Source: Ferdinandcohnia sp036962685
GTDB lineage: Bacteria; Bacillota; Bacilli; Bacillales; Bacillaceae_L
Direction of reading: 5' to 3'
Assembly: GCF_036962685.1 (NCBI RefSeq)
Contig: NZ_JBALOP010000039.1
Coordinates: 1 to 64,000, forward strand
DNA: 64,000 nt
In this document: one piece after another, positions 43,315 through 52,371 of the stretch
Position numbering within the stretch: the first letter of the stretch is position 1
Layout of the letters: every line of letters starts with the position of its first letter
The notes under the pieces: generated by a model
Database searches by the model: none
The model's input: the letters and a program-made list of their open reading frames with translations, nothing else
Told to the model about the DNA's origin: nothing
Translations under genes and position numbers: made by a program

Positions 43315-43391
43315 ATTAATTTAAGATGATATATCGAAGCGAATATTCCGCCCTAAACTGTTGAAAATAAAAGAAAAAGGAGAGAGAAACT

Positions 43392-44321
43392 ATGAAAACA
43401 GCAGGTATTCACCATATTACTGCGATTGTTGGACATCCTCAAGAGAATGTTGATTTCTATGCTGGTGTTTTAGGACTTCGTCTTGTAAAACAAACAGTTA
43501 ATTTTGATGACCCAGGAACGTACCACTTTTATTTTGGAGATGATGTAGGTAGCCCAGGCAGCATAATTACCTTTTTCCCATGGGCAAATGCGCATCAAGG
43601 AAAGATTGGCGATGGTCAGGTTGGGATCACCACTTATGTTGTTCCAAAAGGTGCATTATCTTTTTGGGAATCAAGATTGACTAAATTCAATATTTCATAT
43701 GAGAAAACAGAACGCTTTGGAGAGCAATATCTCCAATTTGATGATATCCACGGACTGCATCTTGAAATTGTAGAACGGGAAGAAGGAGCACACAATAAGT
43801 GGGAAATTGGAGAAATAACCTCTGAAGTTGCCATTAAAGGTTTTGGAGGTGCGATTTTATTTTCCTCACAGCCTGAAAAAACAGAAAAGCTTCTAACGAT
43901 TATGGGTCTAGAGCGTTTAGGTGAAGATGGCGATTTTATTCGCTTTAAAGCTGAAGGCGACATTGGAAATGTGATTGATGTAAAACGAACTCCAGGAGAA
44001 AAAGGTAAAATGGGTGTTGGAACAGTTCACCATATTGCATGGCGTGCGAAGGATGACGAAGAGCAAATAGAGTGGCAACAATATATTGGCGAACATGGCT
44101 ACGGGGTAACAACGGTAAGGGATCGAAACTACTTTAATGCGATTTATTTTAGAGAACACGGAGAAATTCTCTTTGAAATTGCAACAGATCCTCCGGGCTT
44201 TGGCATCGATGAGGAATATGAAAAAATGGGTTCAGAATTAAAGCTTCCTCCACAATATGAACAACATCGTCAAAAAATAAAAGATGTATTACTCCCGTTT
44301 GAAATACGAAGTCTGGATTAG
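43392..44321 (+). CDS. Ring-cleaving dioxygenase of the MhqA/MhqO type (VOC family)
   Basis: The 309-residue protein consists of two glyoxalase/VOC modules (GIHHITAIVGHPQENVDFYAGVLGLRLVKQTVNFDDP at the start, and HHIAWRAKDDEEQIEWQ later). Metal ligands would be the histidine in GIHHIT, H210-type and E near FREHGEILFEIATDPPGF. MhqA, MhqE and MhqO of B. subtilis are such proteins, induced by quinones through MhqR; the palindrome upstream supports this. It would open or detoxify hydroquinone rings. The flavin reductase gene follows 14 bases later. Confidence 0.85.
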   Translation: MKTAGIHHITAIVGHPQENVDFYAGVLGLRLVKQTVNFDDPGTYHFYFGDDVGSPGSIITFFPWANAHQGKIGDGQVGITTYVVPKGALSFWESRLTKFNISYEKTERFGEQYLQFDDIHGLHLEIVEREEGAHNKWEIGEITSEVAIKGFGGAILFSSQPEKTEKLLTIMGLERLGEDGDFIRFKAEGDIGNVIDVKRTPGEKGKMGVGTVHHIAWRAKDDEEQIEWQQYIGEHGYGVTTVRDRNYFNAIYFREHGEILFEIATDPPGFGIDEEYEKMGSELKLPPQYEQHRQKIKDVLLPFEIRSLD

Positions 44322-44335
44322 AAGGAGAGAGAGCA

Positions 44336-44944
44336 ATGATTTCAATTGATCCAAGTAAAAGTTCAGAAAGAGATAATTATAAGCTGTTAATTGGAAGCAT
44401 TATCCCAAGACCAATTGCATTTGTAACGTCAAAATCAAAGACAGGTACGCTAAACGGCGCACCATTTAGTTATTTTAATATAGTATCATCCAATCCACCT
44501 CTCATTTCATTATCGATTCAACGAAAAGAGGGGATCATGAAGGACACGGCTAGAAATATTATAGAAGGAAAAGAGTTTGTCGTTCATATCGTTGACGAAA
44601 ACAATGTAGAAAAAATAAATCAAACGGCAGCAAATCTTCCGCCTGATGAAAGTGAAATTGAACTTGCTGGGCTAACACCAGTCGAAAGTACACAAATAAA
44701 AGTACCTGGGATTAAGGAAGCCAAAATCCGAATGGAATGCGTTTTAGAACAGGCAATTGAATTAGGCGGACAGGAAATGCCAGGTTGTGATTTGTTGATT
44801 GGAAAAGTTGTCCAGTTTCATGTTGAAGAGGAGCTTTATAGCGTGGGACGGATTGATCGAGAAAAACTAGGAGCGGTAAGTCGTTTGGCGGGCAATTATT
44901 ATGCAAAAATAGGAGAAGTGTTTGAAATCGAGAGACCAAAGTAA
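44336..44944 (+). CDS. Flavin reductase family protein (FMN-binding split barrel)
   Basis: The 202-residue protein has the flavin reductase fold: IPRPIAFVTSKSKTGTLNGAPFSYFNIVSSNPPLISL near the N-terminus, a typical FMN-binding pattern, and GRIDREKLGAVSRLAGNYYAKIGEVFEI near the end. It is cotranscribed with the ring-cleaving dioxygenase. It may supply reduced flavin to a hydroxylase, or act on quinones. Confidence 0.85.
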   Translation: MISIDPSKSSERDNYKLLIGSIIPRPIAFVTSKSKTGTLNGAPFSYFNIVSSNPPLISLSIQRKEGIMKDTARNIIEGKEFVVHIVDENNVEKINQTAANLPPDESEIELAGLTPVESTQIKVPGIKEAKIRMECVLEQAIELGGQEMPGCDLLIGKVVQFHVEEELYSVGRIDREKLGAVSRLAGNYYAKIGEVFEIERPK

Positions 44945-44965
44945 TTAGGATTGGTCTCTCTTTTG
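44930..44965. terminator. Bidirectional terminator after the flavin reductase gene
   Basis: The 10-bp stem GAGAGACCAA / TTGGTCTCTC is followed by TTTTGGTTTT. It overlaps the stops of the flavin reductase gene and of the convergent coiled-coil gene. Confidence 0.75.
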
Positions 44966-45295
44966 GTTTTGGTTCTTCTTAATCATTTCCTCAAGCTGCT
45001 TCACTTTTTCCTGAAGATCATCAATCTCATCCTGCATCTTGTTCTTCTCTTGATCCGATTTAAAATTTTCAACTTGTGTTTGAAAGTCCTCAGAAACATC
45101 TATATTTAGCTGAATGAAGTCTCCAATAGCTGACAAAGCGTCTCCCGCCGTAGCTAAGACACCACCTATTATCGATAAGATTGATCCGCTATTGTTAGGT
45201 GGTTTATATTGAAAAGTATCTAAAGTCGAGTTCGTCTTTTTCACTATATTATTGGCAGCAGAGGAAATAACGGCATCCCTTTTATCCTTATTCAT
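44945..45295 (-). CDS. Unknown protein with C-terminal coiled coil
   Basis: The protein has 116 residues from the ATG at 45295, which follows GGAGGG. A central glycine/alanine-rich hydrophobic stretch (SILSIIGGVLATAGDALSAIGDFIQL) is followed by a charged coiled coil to the end (DEIDDLQEKVKQLEEMIKKNQ). No named family is recognised, although similar short proteins are known from Bacillus. A GGGACA repeat lies just upstream. Confidence 0.65.
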   Translation of the reverse strand: MNKDKRDAVISSAANNIVKKTNSTLDTFQYKPPNNSGSILSIIGGVLATAGDALSAIGDFIQLNIDVSEDFQTQVENFKSDQEKNKMQDEIDDLQEKVKQLEEMIKKNQNQKRDQS

Positions 45296-45317
45296 AAACA
45301 CTCCCTCCATAAACTAT

Positions 45318-45377
45318 GGGACAGGTCCCTTGTCCTGAGTAAAAATATGGTGGGACAAGGAACCTGTCCTCATGACC
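45318..45377. repeat. GGGACA dispersed repeat, copy C
   Basis: A diverged copy starting GGGACAGGTCCCTTGTCC and ending GGAACCTGTCCTCATGACCC, pairing through a long stem. It lies between the coiled-coil gene and the VanW gene. Confidence 0.65.
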
Positions 45378-45437
45378 CTATTCTATTATATTCACCCAGG
45401 TTGATTATTGTGTCGTGTTGTTTTATCCTTTATTGGC

Positions 45438-46319
45438 CTAAGGGATAATTTTTCGTGGTGCATAATTGATATCCTCCGACGAATAAATGGTTACGATAAG
45501 TGTTCCTCCGTGCACCTTTGCCCGAATTAAAATCGGCTGATTATATGTATTTTTAAAAAGAAAATCAGGCCCATACCAGCTAACTGTTGCATCGCGTCCC
45601 GGAGGCACATAGCCAACACGTTTACTATGGGAATAGCGCTTAATAATCTCAACCCCCGCTAGGTCAACGGCATTAAATAGGGTGGAGGAGGTTTGACAAA
45701 TCCCACCTCCGATCCCTTCAATCAGTTCACCTCTAATGATTTCGGGGGCCGGCTGATAGCCCCTGGCAGCGGTTCGCTTTCCGACGACCTTATTAAATGA
45801 GAAGGTTTCATTTTGAAAGAGCACATAACTATCGATAGCTGCGGCTGAAAGAGCAATATTGGTCGAACGTTCTCTATTAGATGAATTAAAATGAGTCACA
45901 TACTGCCCAATCCTTTTTACCCGAATTGTGGATAAAAGTTCACTGTCAACTCGTGGATAAATTCGCTCAATCGGTACCTCAAGGAAATCCCCTTTTCCAA
46001 AAAAAGTAGTGTAAAATAACTTCGTAAATTTATCCTTATTTAATTTTACGCCAACATGCTCCTTAACGATCTCTCCCGTTTTTCCGATTTTTGCGTCCTT
46101 TGCTTCCTCGTATACCTGTTCATCTAAATAGGTTAGAAAATCAGAATATTTTTTCGTGTTCAATGCAGGAACACCGAGTAATGGAAGAGAATATTCAGCC
46201 CGATTCACCGTGGCAATCGGATTTCCTTTATAGGTAATGTACAGATTATCCTGAGGATGAAATTGCTGTACAGAAAAGAAAAGCATCATAGCCCATAATA
46301 ATTTCAGAGTCCCCACCAC
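45438..46319 (-). CDS. VanW-family protein
   Basis: The 293-residue protein has an N-terminal hydrophobic segment (residues 3-18), probably a signal or anchor, and a C-terminal VanW domain with SFNKVVGKRTAARGYQPAPEIIRGELIEGIGGGICQTSSTLFNAVDLAGVEIIKRYSHSKRVGYVPPGRDATVSW-type sequence; the GGGICQ motif near residue 208 is diagnostic. The exact role is unknown, though relatives act in the cell wall. It is divergent from qoxA, with a shared 413-base regulatory region. Confidence 0.85.
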   Translation of the reverse strand: MVGTLKLLWAMMLFFSVQQFHPQDNLYITYKGNPIATVNRAEYSLPLLGVPALNTKKYSDFLTYLDEQVYEEAKDAKIGKTGEIVKEHVGVKLNKDKFTKLFYTTFFGKGDFLEVPIERIYPRVDSELLSTIRVKRIGQYVTHFNSSNRERSTNIALSAAAIDSYVLFQNETFSFNKVVGKRTAARGYQPAPEIIRGELIEGIGGGICQTSSTLFNAVDLAGVEIIKRYSHSKRVGYVPPGRDATVSWYGPDFLFKNTYNQPILIRAKVHGGTLIVTIYSSEDINYAPRKIIP

Positions 46320-46434
46320 CTTTACGAATCATTCTTTTTTATAGTATGGATGGATATTCATAATTCCATTAAATTATGGCGGGAATTTTTTAAAATTAAT
46401 ATTGTAACAAAATGTTCAAAAACGGGAAAATGCC

Positions 46435-46450
46435 TGTGATATGCATCACA
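46435..46450. promoter_or_regulatory. Perfect Fnr/Crp-type box TGTGA-N6-TCACA
   Basis: TGTGATATGCATCACA is a perfect 16-base palindrome of the form recognised by Bacillus Fnr (consensus TGTGA-N6-TCACA). It lies 283 bases before qoxA and 116 bases before the VanW gene. Anaerobic control of qox or VanW is inferred. Confidence 0.7.
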
Positions 46451-46646
46451 TCAGGGGTTAAGGCGTTTATGCTAAGAAGATTTTCTTTTTACAAAAAATT
46501 CCTTCCCTTTTCTGTAACAACTTTTCAAGGAGCTTGATGTTATCATCATTTACACAGTGACAAAGATTTTAAGAAATTATTTTACAAAATAAACTTTAGC
46601 TATAGTTTTCAACATATTACAAAAAAAACGAGTAGCTAAAAAATTT

Positions 46647-46675
46647 TTGACAACTTTGTGAAGTTGTACACAATT
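46647..46675 (+). promoter_or_regulatory. qox promoter with Rex-like operator
   Basis: TTGACA (46647-46652) is a perfect -35 box; a CACAAT -10 box lies 16 bases further (46669-46674). The 18-base TTGTGAAGTTGTACACAA (46656-46673) matches the Rex consensus TTGTGAA-N4-TTCACAA except at one position, and overlaps the promoter, as a repressor site would. Rex senses NADH/NAD. Confidence 0.6.
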
Positions 46676-46732
46676 TCGGTATGACGTACATAGTTGTGAA
46701 ATAAGAGCATCCATTCGGAAAGGAGTACTTTT

Positions 46733-47629
46733 ATGAAAATCAAATGGTTTTTCTTATCAATGGTTATTACTATTGCCACAGTGTTAACAGGATGTGAACC
46801 ATTAATGGTCTTAGACCCAAAAGGTCCACAAGCTGAGAGGCAAGCCCATGATATCCTACTCTCAATTGGAATTATGTCAGTAGTGATTATTGTCGTTTTC
46901 GTATTGTTAGTATATATGCTTGTGAAATATCGAGCTTCAAAAATGCCAGAGGATTACGAGCCACCACATATTGAGGGAAATCCTTGGGTTGAAGCAATTT
47001 GTATCGGGATTCCAATCTTAATCGTTGGTTATCTTTCAGTTGTATCTGTTCAAAGTAACTACATTGTCGAGTCTGCACCAATAGGCTACGAAGACCAAGA
47101 ACCATTGGTGATTTATGCTTCTTCCTCAGACTGGAAATGGCATTTTAGCTACCCGGAAGAGGATATTGAAACAGTCAATTACCTATACATTCCAACAGAC
47201 CGACCACTTGAATTCAGATTGTATTCTTACGGGCCAATTACAAGCTTTTGGATTCCACAACTTGGCGGGCAAAAATACGCGATGGCCGATATGATTACGA
47301 CTTTGCATCTTGCTGCTGATGAGCAGGGTGAATTAATGGGACGTAACGCAAACTTCAGTGGTAAAGGATTTGCCGAAAACACATTTAGCGTAAACGCCGT
47401 ATCTCAAAAGGATTTTGAAGAATGGGTAGACGAGGTTAAAGAAACTGCGAAGCCGATTACTGAAGAAAAATTTGATGAGATTTTAGAACCAGGACACCTT
47501 GGTCAAATGACGTTTACTGGAACTCACCTTGAGTTCGCACCACCGCCGGAGCATAACCACGGATCAGGTGATGCCAAAGAAGATCATCAGGTTCACGAGG
47601 AAGATCAAACAGAGCATGAGAGTCATTAA
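46733..47629 (+). CDS. qoxA: Quinol oxidase aa3 subunit II QoxA
   Basis: The 298-residue protein has a lipoprotein signal with the lipobox LTGC near residue 20, then two membrane helices, then the cupredoxin domain (DWKWHFSYPEEDIETVNYLYIPTDRPLEF, WIPQLGGQKYAMADM). The CuA cysteines are absent, as in quinol oxidases. The C-terminal tail is histidine- and acid-rich. The ATG follows GGAAAGGAG. It is the first gene of qoxABCD. Confidence 0.94.
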   Translation: MKIKWFFLSMVITIATVLTGCEPLMVLDPKGPQAERQAHDILLSIGIMSVVIIVVFVLLVYMLVKYRASKMPEDYEPPHIEGNPWVEAICIGIPILIVGYLSVVSVQSNYIVESAPIGYEDQEPLVIYASSSDWKWHFSYPEEDIETVNYLYIPTDRPLEFRLYSYGPITSFWIPQLGGQKYAMADMITTLHLAADEQGELMGRNANFSGKGFAENTFSVNAVSQKDFEEWVDEVKETAKPITEEKFDEILEPGHLGQMTFTGTHLEFAPPPEHNHGSGDAKEDHQVHEEDQTEHESH

Positions 47630-47687
47630 TTTTTAAATAAATTTTGAACGCCGAATTTTCACTTCAATTGAAAGGAGTAACAAACGG

Positions 47688-49637
47688 ATGGAATTCTTTG
47701 AACGTTTTGCTATACCACATCCTAGTCCAGCCATCTATGCAGCGATGGTCGCAATTGGACTTACCGTAATCGGTATTATCGCTGGTTTAACCTATTTTAA
47801 AAAATGGGGTTATCTATGGCGCGAATGGCTAACAACCGTTGACCATAAACGAATTGGAATCATGTATTTAATCTCCGCCTTGATTATGCTTTTCCGTGGT
47901 GGGGTGGATGCAGTTATGTTGCGTGCACAGTTAGCTACACCGGAAGCAAAGCTGTTAGACGCACAGCACTATAATGAAATATTTACAACTCATGGTGTTA
48001 TCATGATCATGTTCATGGCGATGCCATTTATCATTGGGTTTATGAACTACGTTGTACCTTTGCAAATCGGTGCGCGTGACGTGGCATTCCCACGTTTAAA
48101 CGCAATTAGCTTCTGGCTCTTCTTTATGGGGGCTATGCTATTTAATATCTCCTTTGTAATTGGGGGATCACCTGATGCAGGATGGACTTCATATTTCCCA
48201 CTTGCTGGCAATGATTTCAGTCAATCAGTTGGTACAAACTACTATATGATTGCACTGCAGATTTCAGGTCTTGGTACAATGATGACAGGTATCAATATGA
48301 TCACTACGATTTTAAAAATGAGAGCACCTGGTATGACATTGATGAAAATGCCAATGTTCACATGGTCTACTTTAATTGCTAACCTCATTATCGTAACAGT
48401 GTTTCCAATTTTAACAGTTTTGTTAGCAATGGGAACAATGGATCGTCTATTTGGAACACATTTCTTTGCTAGTACAAACGGTGGAATGGATATGCTTTGG
48501 GCTAACCTATTCTGGGTATGGGGGCATCCAGAAGTATATATCTTAATCCTACCTGCGTTCGGTATTTACAGTGAGATCATTTCTACCTTCTCAGGAAGAA
48601 ACCTATATGGTTACAAATCAATGGTTGGTTCAATGGTCATCATCTCAGTACTTTCATGTCTAGTTTGGGCGCACCATTTCTTTACAATGGGGCAAGGGGC
48701 TGCATCGAACAGCTTCTTCTCAATTTCAACTATGTTGATTGCTGTTCCGACTGGTGTGAAAATCTTTAACTGGTTGTTTACATTATGGAAAGGTAAGATC
48801 CGAATGACAGTTCCAATGCTTTACTCAATTGGGTTTATTCCATTATTCACAATCGGTGGGGTAACCGGGGTAATGCTTGCGATGTCAGCAGCGGATTATC
48901 AGTACCATAACACAATGTTCTTAGTGGCACACTTCCATAACACAATTATTCCAGGTGTTGTATTTGCGATGCTTGCTGCACTCACATATTACTGGCCAAA
49001 AATGTTCGGATTTATGCTAAGTGAACGTATTGGAAAATGGACGTTCTGGGCACTTTCAATCGGATTTGTACTTGCATTCTTCCCAATGTACATTTCAGGA
49101 TTAGACGGTCAGGCTCGTCGTATGTACACATATTCTGAAAGCACTGGTTTTGGTCCATTGAACATGATTTCGTTCATCGGTGCGGGTATTATGGCAATTG
49201 GATTTGCTCTAATTGTGTATAACATCTACCACAGCATTCGCTACGCATCTAGAGATATCGGTAGTGACCCATGGGATGCACGTACACTAGAATGGGCAAC
49301 ACATACACCAGTTCCTGAGTATAACTTTGCAGTAACTCCAAATGTGAACTCAAGCGAACCATTCTGGGATGACAAGAAGAAAAAGCATAAGCTGTTCCCA
49401 GGCAAAATTGAAAAAATTCACATGCCTAACAAAAGCGGGCTTCCATTTATCTTAAGTAGCATCTTCTTTGTGTGGGGCTTCTCCTTCGTATTTGCAATGT
49501 GGACACTGTTGATTATTTCAACAATTGCTATCTTTGTATGTATGGCATACCGTTCATTTGAAAAGGATCCTGGACATTATATTCCAGTTGATAAAATAAA
49601 AGAAACAGAAGAAAAACTTGGAGGTGCTAAACTATGA
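47688..49637 (+). CDS. qoxB: Quinol oxidase aa3 subunit I QoxB
   Basis: The 649-residue length is as in B. subtilis QoxB. It has about 15 membrane helices, haem a and CuB histidines in HGVIMIMFMAMPF, WGHPEVYILILPAFGIYSEI and HNTMFLVAHFHNTIIPG, and the VDHKRIGIMYL start of the core. It reduces oxygen to water and pumps protons using menaquinol. It overlaps qoxC by 4 bases. Confidence 0.96.
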   Translation: MEFFERFAIPHPSPAIYAAMVAIGLTVIGIIAGLTYFKKWGYLWREWLTTVDHKRIGIMYLISALIMLFRGGVDAVMLRAQLATPEAKLLDAQHYNEIFTTHGVIMIMFMAMPFIIGFMNYVVPLQIGARDVAFPRLNAISFWLFFMGAMLFNISFVIGGSPDAGWTSYFPLAGNDFSQSVGTNYYMIALQISGLGTMMTGINMITTILKMRAPGMTLMKMPMFTWSTLIANLIIVTVFPILTVLLAMGTMDRLFGTHFFASTNGGMDMLWANLFWVWGHPEVYILILPAFGIYSEIISTFSGRNLYGYKSMVGSMVIISVLSCLVWAHHFFTMGQGAASNSFFSISTMLIAVPTGVKIFNWLFTLWKGKIRMTVPMLYSIGFIPLFTIGGVTGVMLAMSAADYQYHNTMFLVAHFHNTIIPGVVFAMLAALTYYWPKMFGFMLSERIGKWTFWALSIGFVLAFFPMYISGLDGQARRMYTYSESTGFGPLNMISFIGAGIMAIGFALIVYNIYHSIRYASRDIGSDPWDARTLEWATHTPVPEYNFAVTPNVNSSEPFWDDKKKKHKLFPGKIEKIHMPNKSGLPFILSSIFFVWGFSFVFAMWTLLIISTIAIFVCMAYRSFEKDPGHYIPVDKIKETEEKLGGAKL

Positions 49638-50230
49638 AACTAGGACACTCGCAACCTCTTGAATATAGTACGCACCATAACGAGTTAAATATTTTTGGTT
49701 TCTGGATTTTCATTGGTGCAGAAATCATGCTTTTCGCAACCTTGTTTACATCGTATTTTACATTAGAGAACCGCGTCGGAAGCGGTCCATCAGGTGCAGA
49801 GATTTTTGAGATCACACCTGTGTTAATCGAAACATTTTTACTATTAACGAGTAGTTTTACAATTGGTCTTGCAGTTCATGCAATGCGCATAGGCAGAGTT
49901 AAGGCAATGATGAGCTTCTTCGTAATCACATTGATTCTAGGTTTATCCTTCCTAGGTGTTGAAATCTATGAGTTTGTTCACTATGTCCATGTAGGAGCTG
50001 GTTTACAAACAAGTGCATTTACAGCGATGTTGCTAACAACGTTAGGAACTCACGGAATTCACGTAACCTTTGGATTATTCTGGGGAACTATGATTATCCT
50101 CCAAATTAGAAAAAGAGGCTTAACTCCAGAGACTGCTGGTAAATCATTCATCTTTTCATTGTATTGGCACTTCCTAGATGTTGTCTGGATTTTCATCTTC
50201 AGCTTCATCTATTTGAAAGGAATGATGTAA
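49634..50230 (+). CDS. qoxC: Quinol oxidase subunit III QoxC
   Basis: The 198-residue protein has five membrane helices and the subunit III pattern EIMLFATLFTSYFTL, HAMRIG, and GTHGIHVTFGLFWG, WHFLDVVWIFIF. It follows qoxB with a 4-base overlap. Confidence 0.95.
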   Translation: MKLGHSQPLEYSTHHNELNIFGFWIFIGAEIMLFATLFTSYFTLENRVGSGPSGAEIFEITPVLIETFLLLTSSFTIGLAVHAMRIGRVKAMMSFFVITLILGLSFLGVEIYEFVHYVHVGAGLQTSAFTAMLLTTLGTHGIHVTFGLFWGTMIILQIRKRGLTPETAGKSFIFSLYWHFLDVVWIFIFSFIYLKGMM

Positions 50231-50231
50231 T

Positions 50232-50513
50232 ATGAGAGAGCTATTTCCAGCAAAACAAATAATGGGCTTTGTCTTTTCATTGCTCCTTACAGTTATTGCA
50301 CTTGCCGTGTACTTCCTTGACTTGTCCTTTACGGCAGGCATAACAATACTCATTGTTACAGCGTTTGTGCAAGCATTGGTGCAACTGATCGTCTTCATGC
50401 ATGCAGGTGAAACAAAGGATAAATGGGCAATTTACGCGAATGTCTATTTTATGATTTTTATAGCGTTAATTACAATCTTTGGTACGTTATTTATTCTTGT
50501 TTGGGATATGTAA
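50232..50513 (+). CDS. qoxD: Quinol oxidase subunit IV QoxD
   Basis: The 93-residue protein has three membrane helices and the subunit IV pattern (IMGFVFSLLLTVIALAVYFLD, FVQALVQLIVFMHAGETKDKWA). It starts one base after the qoxC stop and ends the operon. Confidence 0.93.
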   Translation: MRELFPAKQIMGFVFSLLLTVIALAVYFLDLSFTAGITILIVTAFVQALVQLIVFMHAGETKDKWAIYANVYFMIFIALITIFGTLFILVWDM

Positions 50514-50523
50514 TAAATTCAAG

Positions 50524-50550
50524 GAGTGTCTTTTATAGGCACTCTTTTTT
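50524..50550 (+). terminator. Terminator of qoxABCD
   Basis: The stem GAGTGTC / GGCACTC with loop TTTTATA is followed by six T. Confidence 0.85.
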
Positions 50551-50583
50551 ATGTGCGAAATGAATGAAATCTTTTATTTGGAC

Positions 50584-50617
50584 AAAATAAAAAGCTTAGC
50601 CGATTGAGTGGCTAAGC
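50584..50617 (-). terminator. Terminator of the small membrane protein gene
   Basis: The stem GCTTAGCC / GGCTAAGC (50594-50617) is followed on the minus strand by TTTTTATTTT. Confidence 0.75.
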
Positions 50618-50638
50618 CTATAAGTAACCGAATGTTAT

Positions 50639-50860
50639 TTATTCTTGTTTTGCACCTTGTGTCTTAAGTAACACTTCTTCAGAAGCGATTAAAAATAACC
50701 CCATTAAAAATACGAAAATAGCCCCCATAACCGTTCCGATTCCGATCGGTGTTAACACACTGGAACCGCTTGCGAAGAATCCAAGACAAAAAATAATGAT
50801 ACCGGCAATAAGTACTGTTCCCCCAAAATACTTAACAGCCTCAAGCATAGTAGTTTTCAT
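50639..50860 (-). CDS. Small two-helix membrane protein
   Basis: The 73-residue protein has two hydrophobic segments (about 13-30 and 42-60) rich in glycine and isoleucine, with a lysine/glutamine tail. Not recognised. It has its own terminator and stands alone between qoxD and the second repeat array. The ATG follows GAGGA. Confidence 0.6.
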   Translation of the reverse strand: MKTTMLEAVKYFGGTVLIAGIIIFCLGFFASGSSVLTPIGIGTVMGAIFVFLMGLFLIASEEVLLKTQGAKQE

Positions 50861-51040
50861 TTTTCCTCATCCTCCTACTATAAATTATTCACCTTGTTCA
50901 CAAAATTGTCAAATACTTTTCACCAAATGTTCAAAAATAGTATTTTGGGCAGGAGGAATCGCTGGATTAATTGGTATCGAAGACATAATTGGTACTGGAG
51001 TTATGAGGATAGTCTTTGAGAGACGGGGTCGTGGACAAAT

Positions 51041-51420
51041 CAAGAGTACGTTTTGTGGGAATTGTCTTTGAAACTAGGTTTCGAAGACAAATAGGTAGCA
51101 GGACTGAAGTTAAATGTCTTTGAGAAAAGCTCTCGAAGACATATAGGTGGCAGGACTGAGGATAAATGTCTCTTTGAGACAAGCTCTCAAAGACAAATAG
51201 GTGGCAGGAGTGAGGTTAAATGTCTTTGAGACAAGCTCTCGAAGACAAATAGGTGGCAGGACTAAGGTTAAATGTCTTTGAGACAAGCTCTCAAAGACAA
51301 ATAGGTGGCAGGAATGAGGTTAAATGTCTTTGAGAAAAGCTCTCGAAGACAAATAGGTGGCAGGACTGGGGAGAAGTGTCTTTGAGACAGTCCTTCAGAG
51401 ACATATCGTTGTTAGAAGTA
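51041..51420. repeat. 52-bp tandem repeat array with perfect hairpins, six to seven copies
   Basis: Copies of AGGTGGCAGGACTGAGG begin at 51093, 51145, 51199, 51251, 51303 and 51355, so the period is 52 bases with one 2-base insertion. Each unit has the inverted repeat GTCTTTGAGA-CAAGC-TCTCAAAGAC. A degenerate start lies near 51010 and a decayed end near 51440. No reading frame or unique spacers. The rest of the 700-base gap (50861-51559) holds nothing else I can identify apart from the promoter of the next gene. Confidence 0.88.
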
Positions 51421-51559
51421 TGGAGTAATGTCTTAGACAGGAGCTAAGGACATGAAGAGAGTATTTTCAGGGGAACCTTTTCAAACCGAAGTCATCCCAA
51501 GAGCATTTGACAATCGTATGTGTTACCATAGTGAAAAATAACCTAAATGAGGTGTCCAA

Positions 51560-52207
51560 ATGAAAATTGAGGTATGGTCAGACTTTGTTTGTCCTTTTTG
51601 TTATGTCGGAATGCGACGTTTAGAAGAAGCTCTAGCACAATTTCCAAATCGCGACCAAGTAGAAGTGGAATTCAAAAGCTTCGAGCTAGATCCAAATGCA
51701 AAGCCATATTCAGGACAAAGCATCCATGAATTGCTTGCTTCAAAATACGGTACAAGCGTTGCACAAGCAAAGCAAATGAATGAAAATGTTGGGGAGCAGG
51801 CTGCAGAAGTCGGGCTTAAATATAATTTTGATAGTATGAAACACACAAATACATTTGATGCACATCGTCTTACAAAGTTTGCAGCAACTGTGGGGAAAGA
51901 AAAAGAAATGACAGAGATTCTTCTACACTCTTATTTCGAAGAAGGTAAACTCATCAGTGATCATGAACTATTAGCTGATCTTGCAAAATCTGTAGGTATT
52001 GATCGTCAAGCAGCGCTCGATATGTTACAAGACGAAAAGCAATATGCGAATGATGTACGAATTGACGAATCCATGGCCCAACAAATTGGTGTAACGGGCG
52101 TACCGTTTTTCGTAATCAATCAAAAATACGCTATCTCTGGTGCTCAGCCAACTTCTACATTCCTAGGTGCACTACAACAGGTTTGGAAAGAAGAAAATCC
52201 AGCATAG
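51560..52207 (+). CDS. DsbA-family oxidoreductase (FrnE/YwbO-like)
   Basis: The 215-residue protein has a thioredoxin fold with active site C11-P-F-C14 in VWSDFVCPFCYVGMRRLEEAL and the cis-proline region GVTGVPFFVINQKYAISGAQP near residue 175. There is no signal peptide, so it acts in the cytoplasm, probably as a thiol oxidoreductase or isomerase. Confidence 0.88.
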   Translation: MKIEVWSDFVCPFCYVGMRRLEEALAQFPNRDQVEVEFKSFELDPNAKPYSGQSIHELLASKYGTSVAQAKQMNENVGEQAAEVGLKYNFDSMKHTNTFDAHRLTKFAATVGKEKEMTEILLHSYFEEGKLISDHELLADLAKSVGIDRQAALDMLQDEKQYANDVRIDESMAQQIGVTGVPFFVINQKYAISGAQPTSTFLGALQQVWKEENPA

Positions 52208-52263
52208 TAATCAAGGTTTAACTTGGACAGACGAAAGCTGTGCCTACAGAAATATAGTGGAAG

Positions 52264-52297
52264 AAGTGCAAAACTGATATGGTTTTGCACTTTTTTA
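52264..52297 (+). terminator. Terminator of the DsbA-like gene
   Basis: The stem AAGTGCAAAAC / GTTTTGCACTT with a 7-base loop is followed by TTTT. Confidence 0.85.
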
Positions 52298-52371
52298 ATT
52301 ACCTAAAAAAGGAATTGAGTACATCATTCCGAATATATAGTAGGGTACAAGAAAAAGAGGTGATAGCAATT

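Noticed and set aside
51041..51420. CRISPR array or phage attachment array
   Set aside because: No spacers; the hairpin and the rest of the unit both repeat. No integrase or cas gene nearby.
52279..52371. Extended start for the membrane protein gene ending at 53094
   Set aside because: The ATG at 52279 lies in the terminator of the previous gene, and a good ribosome site precedes 52372.
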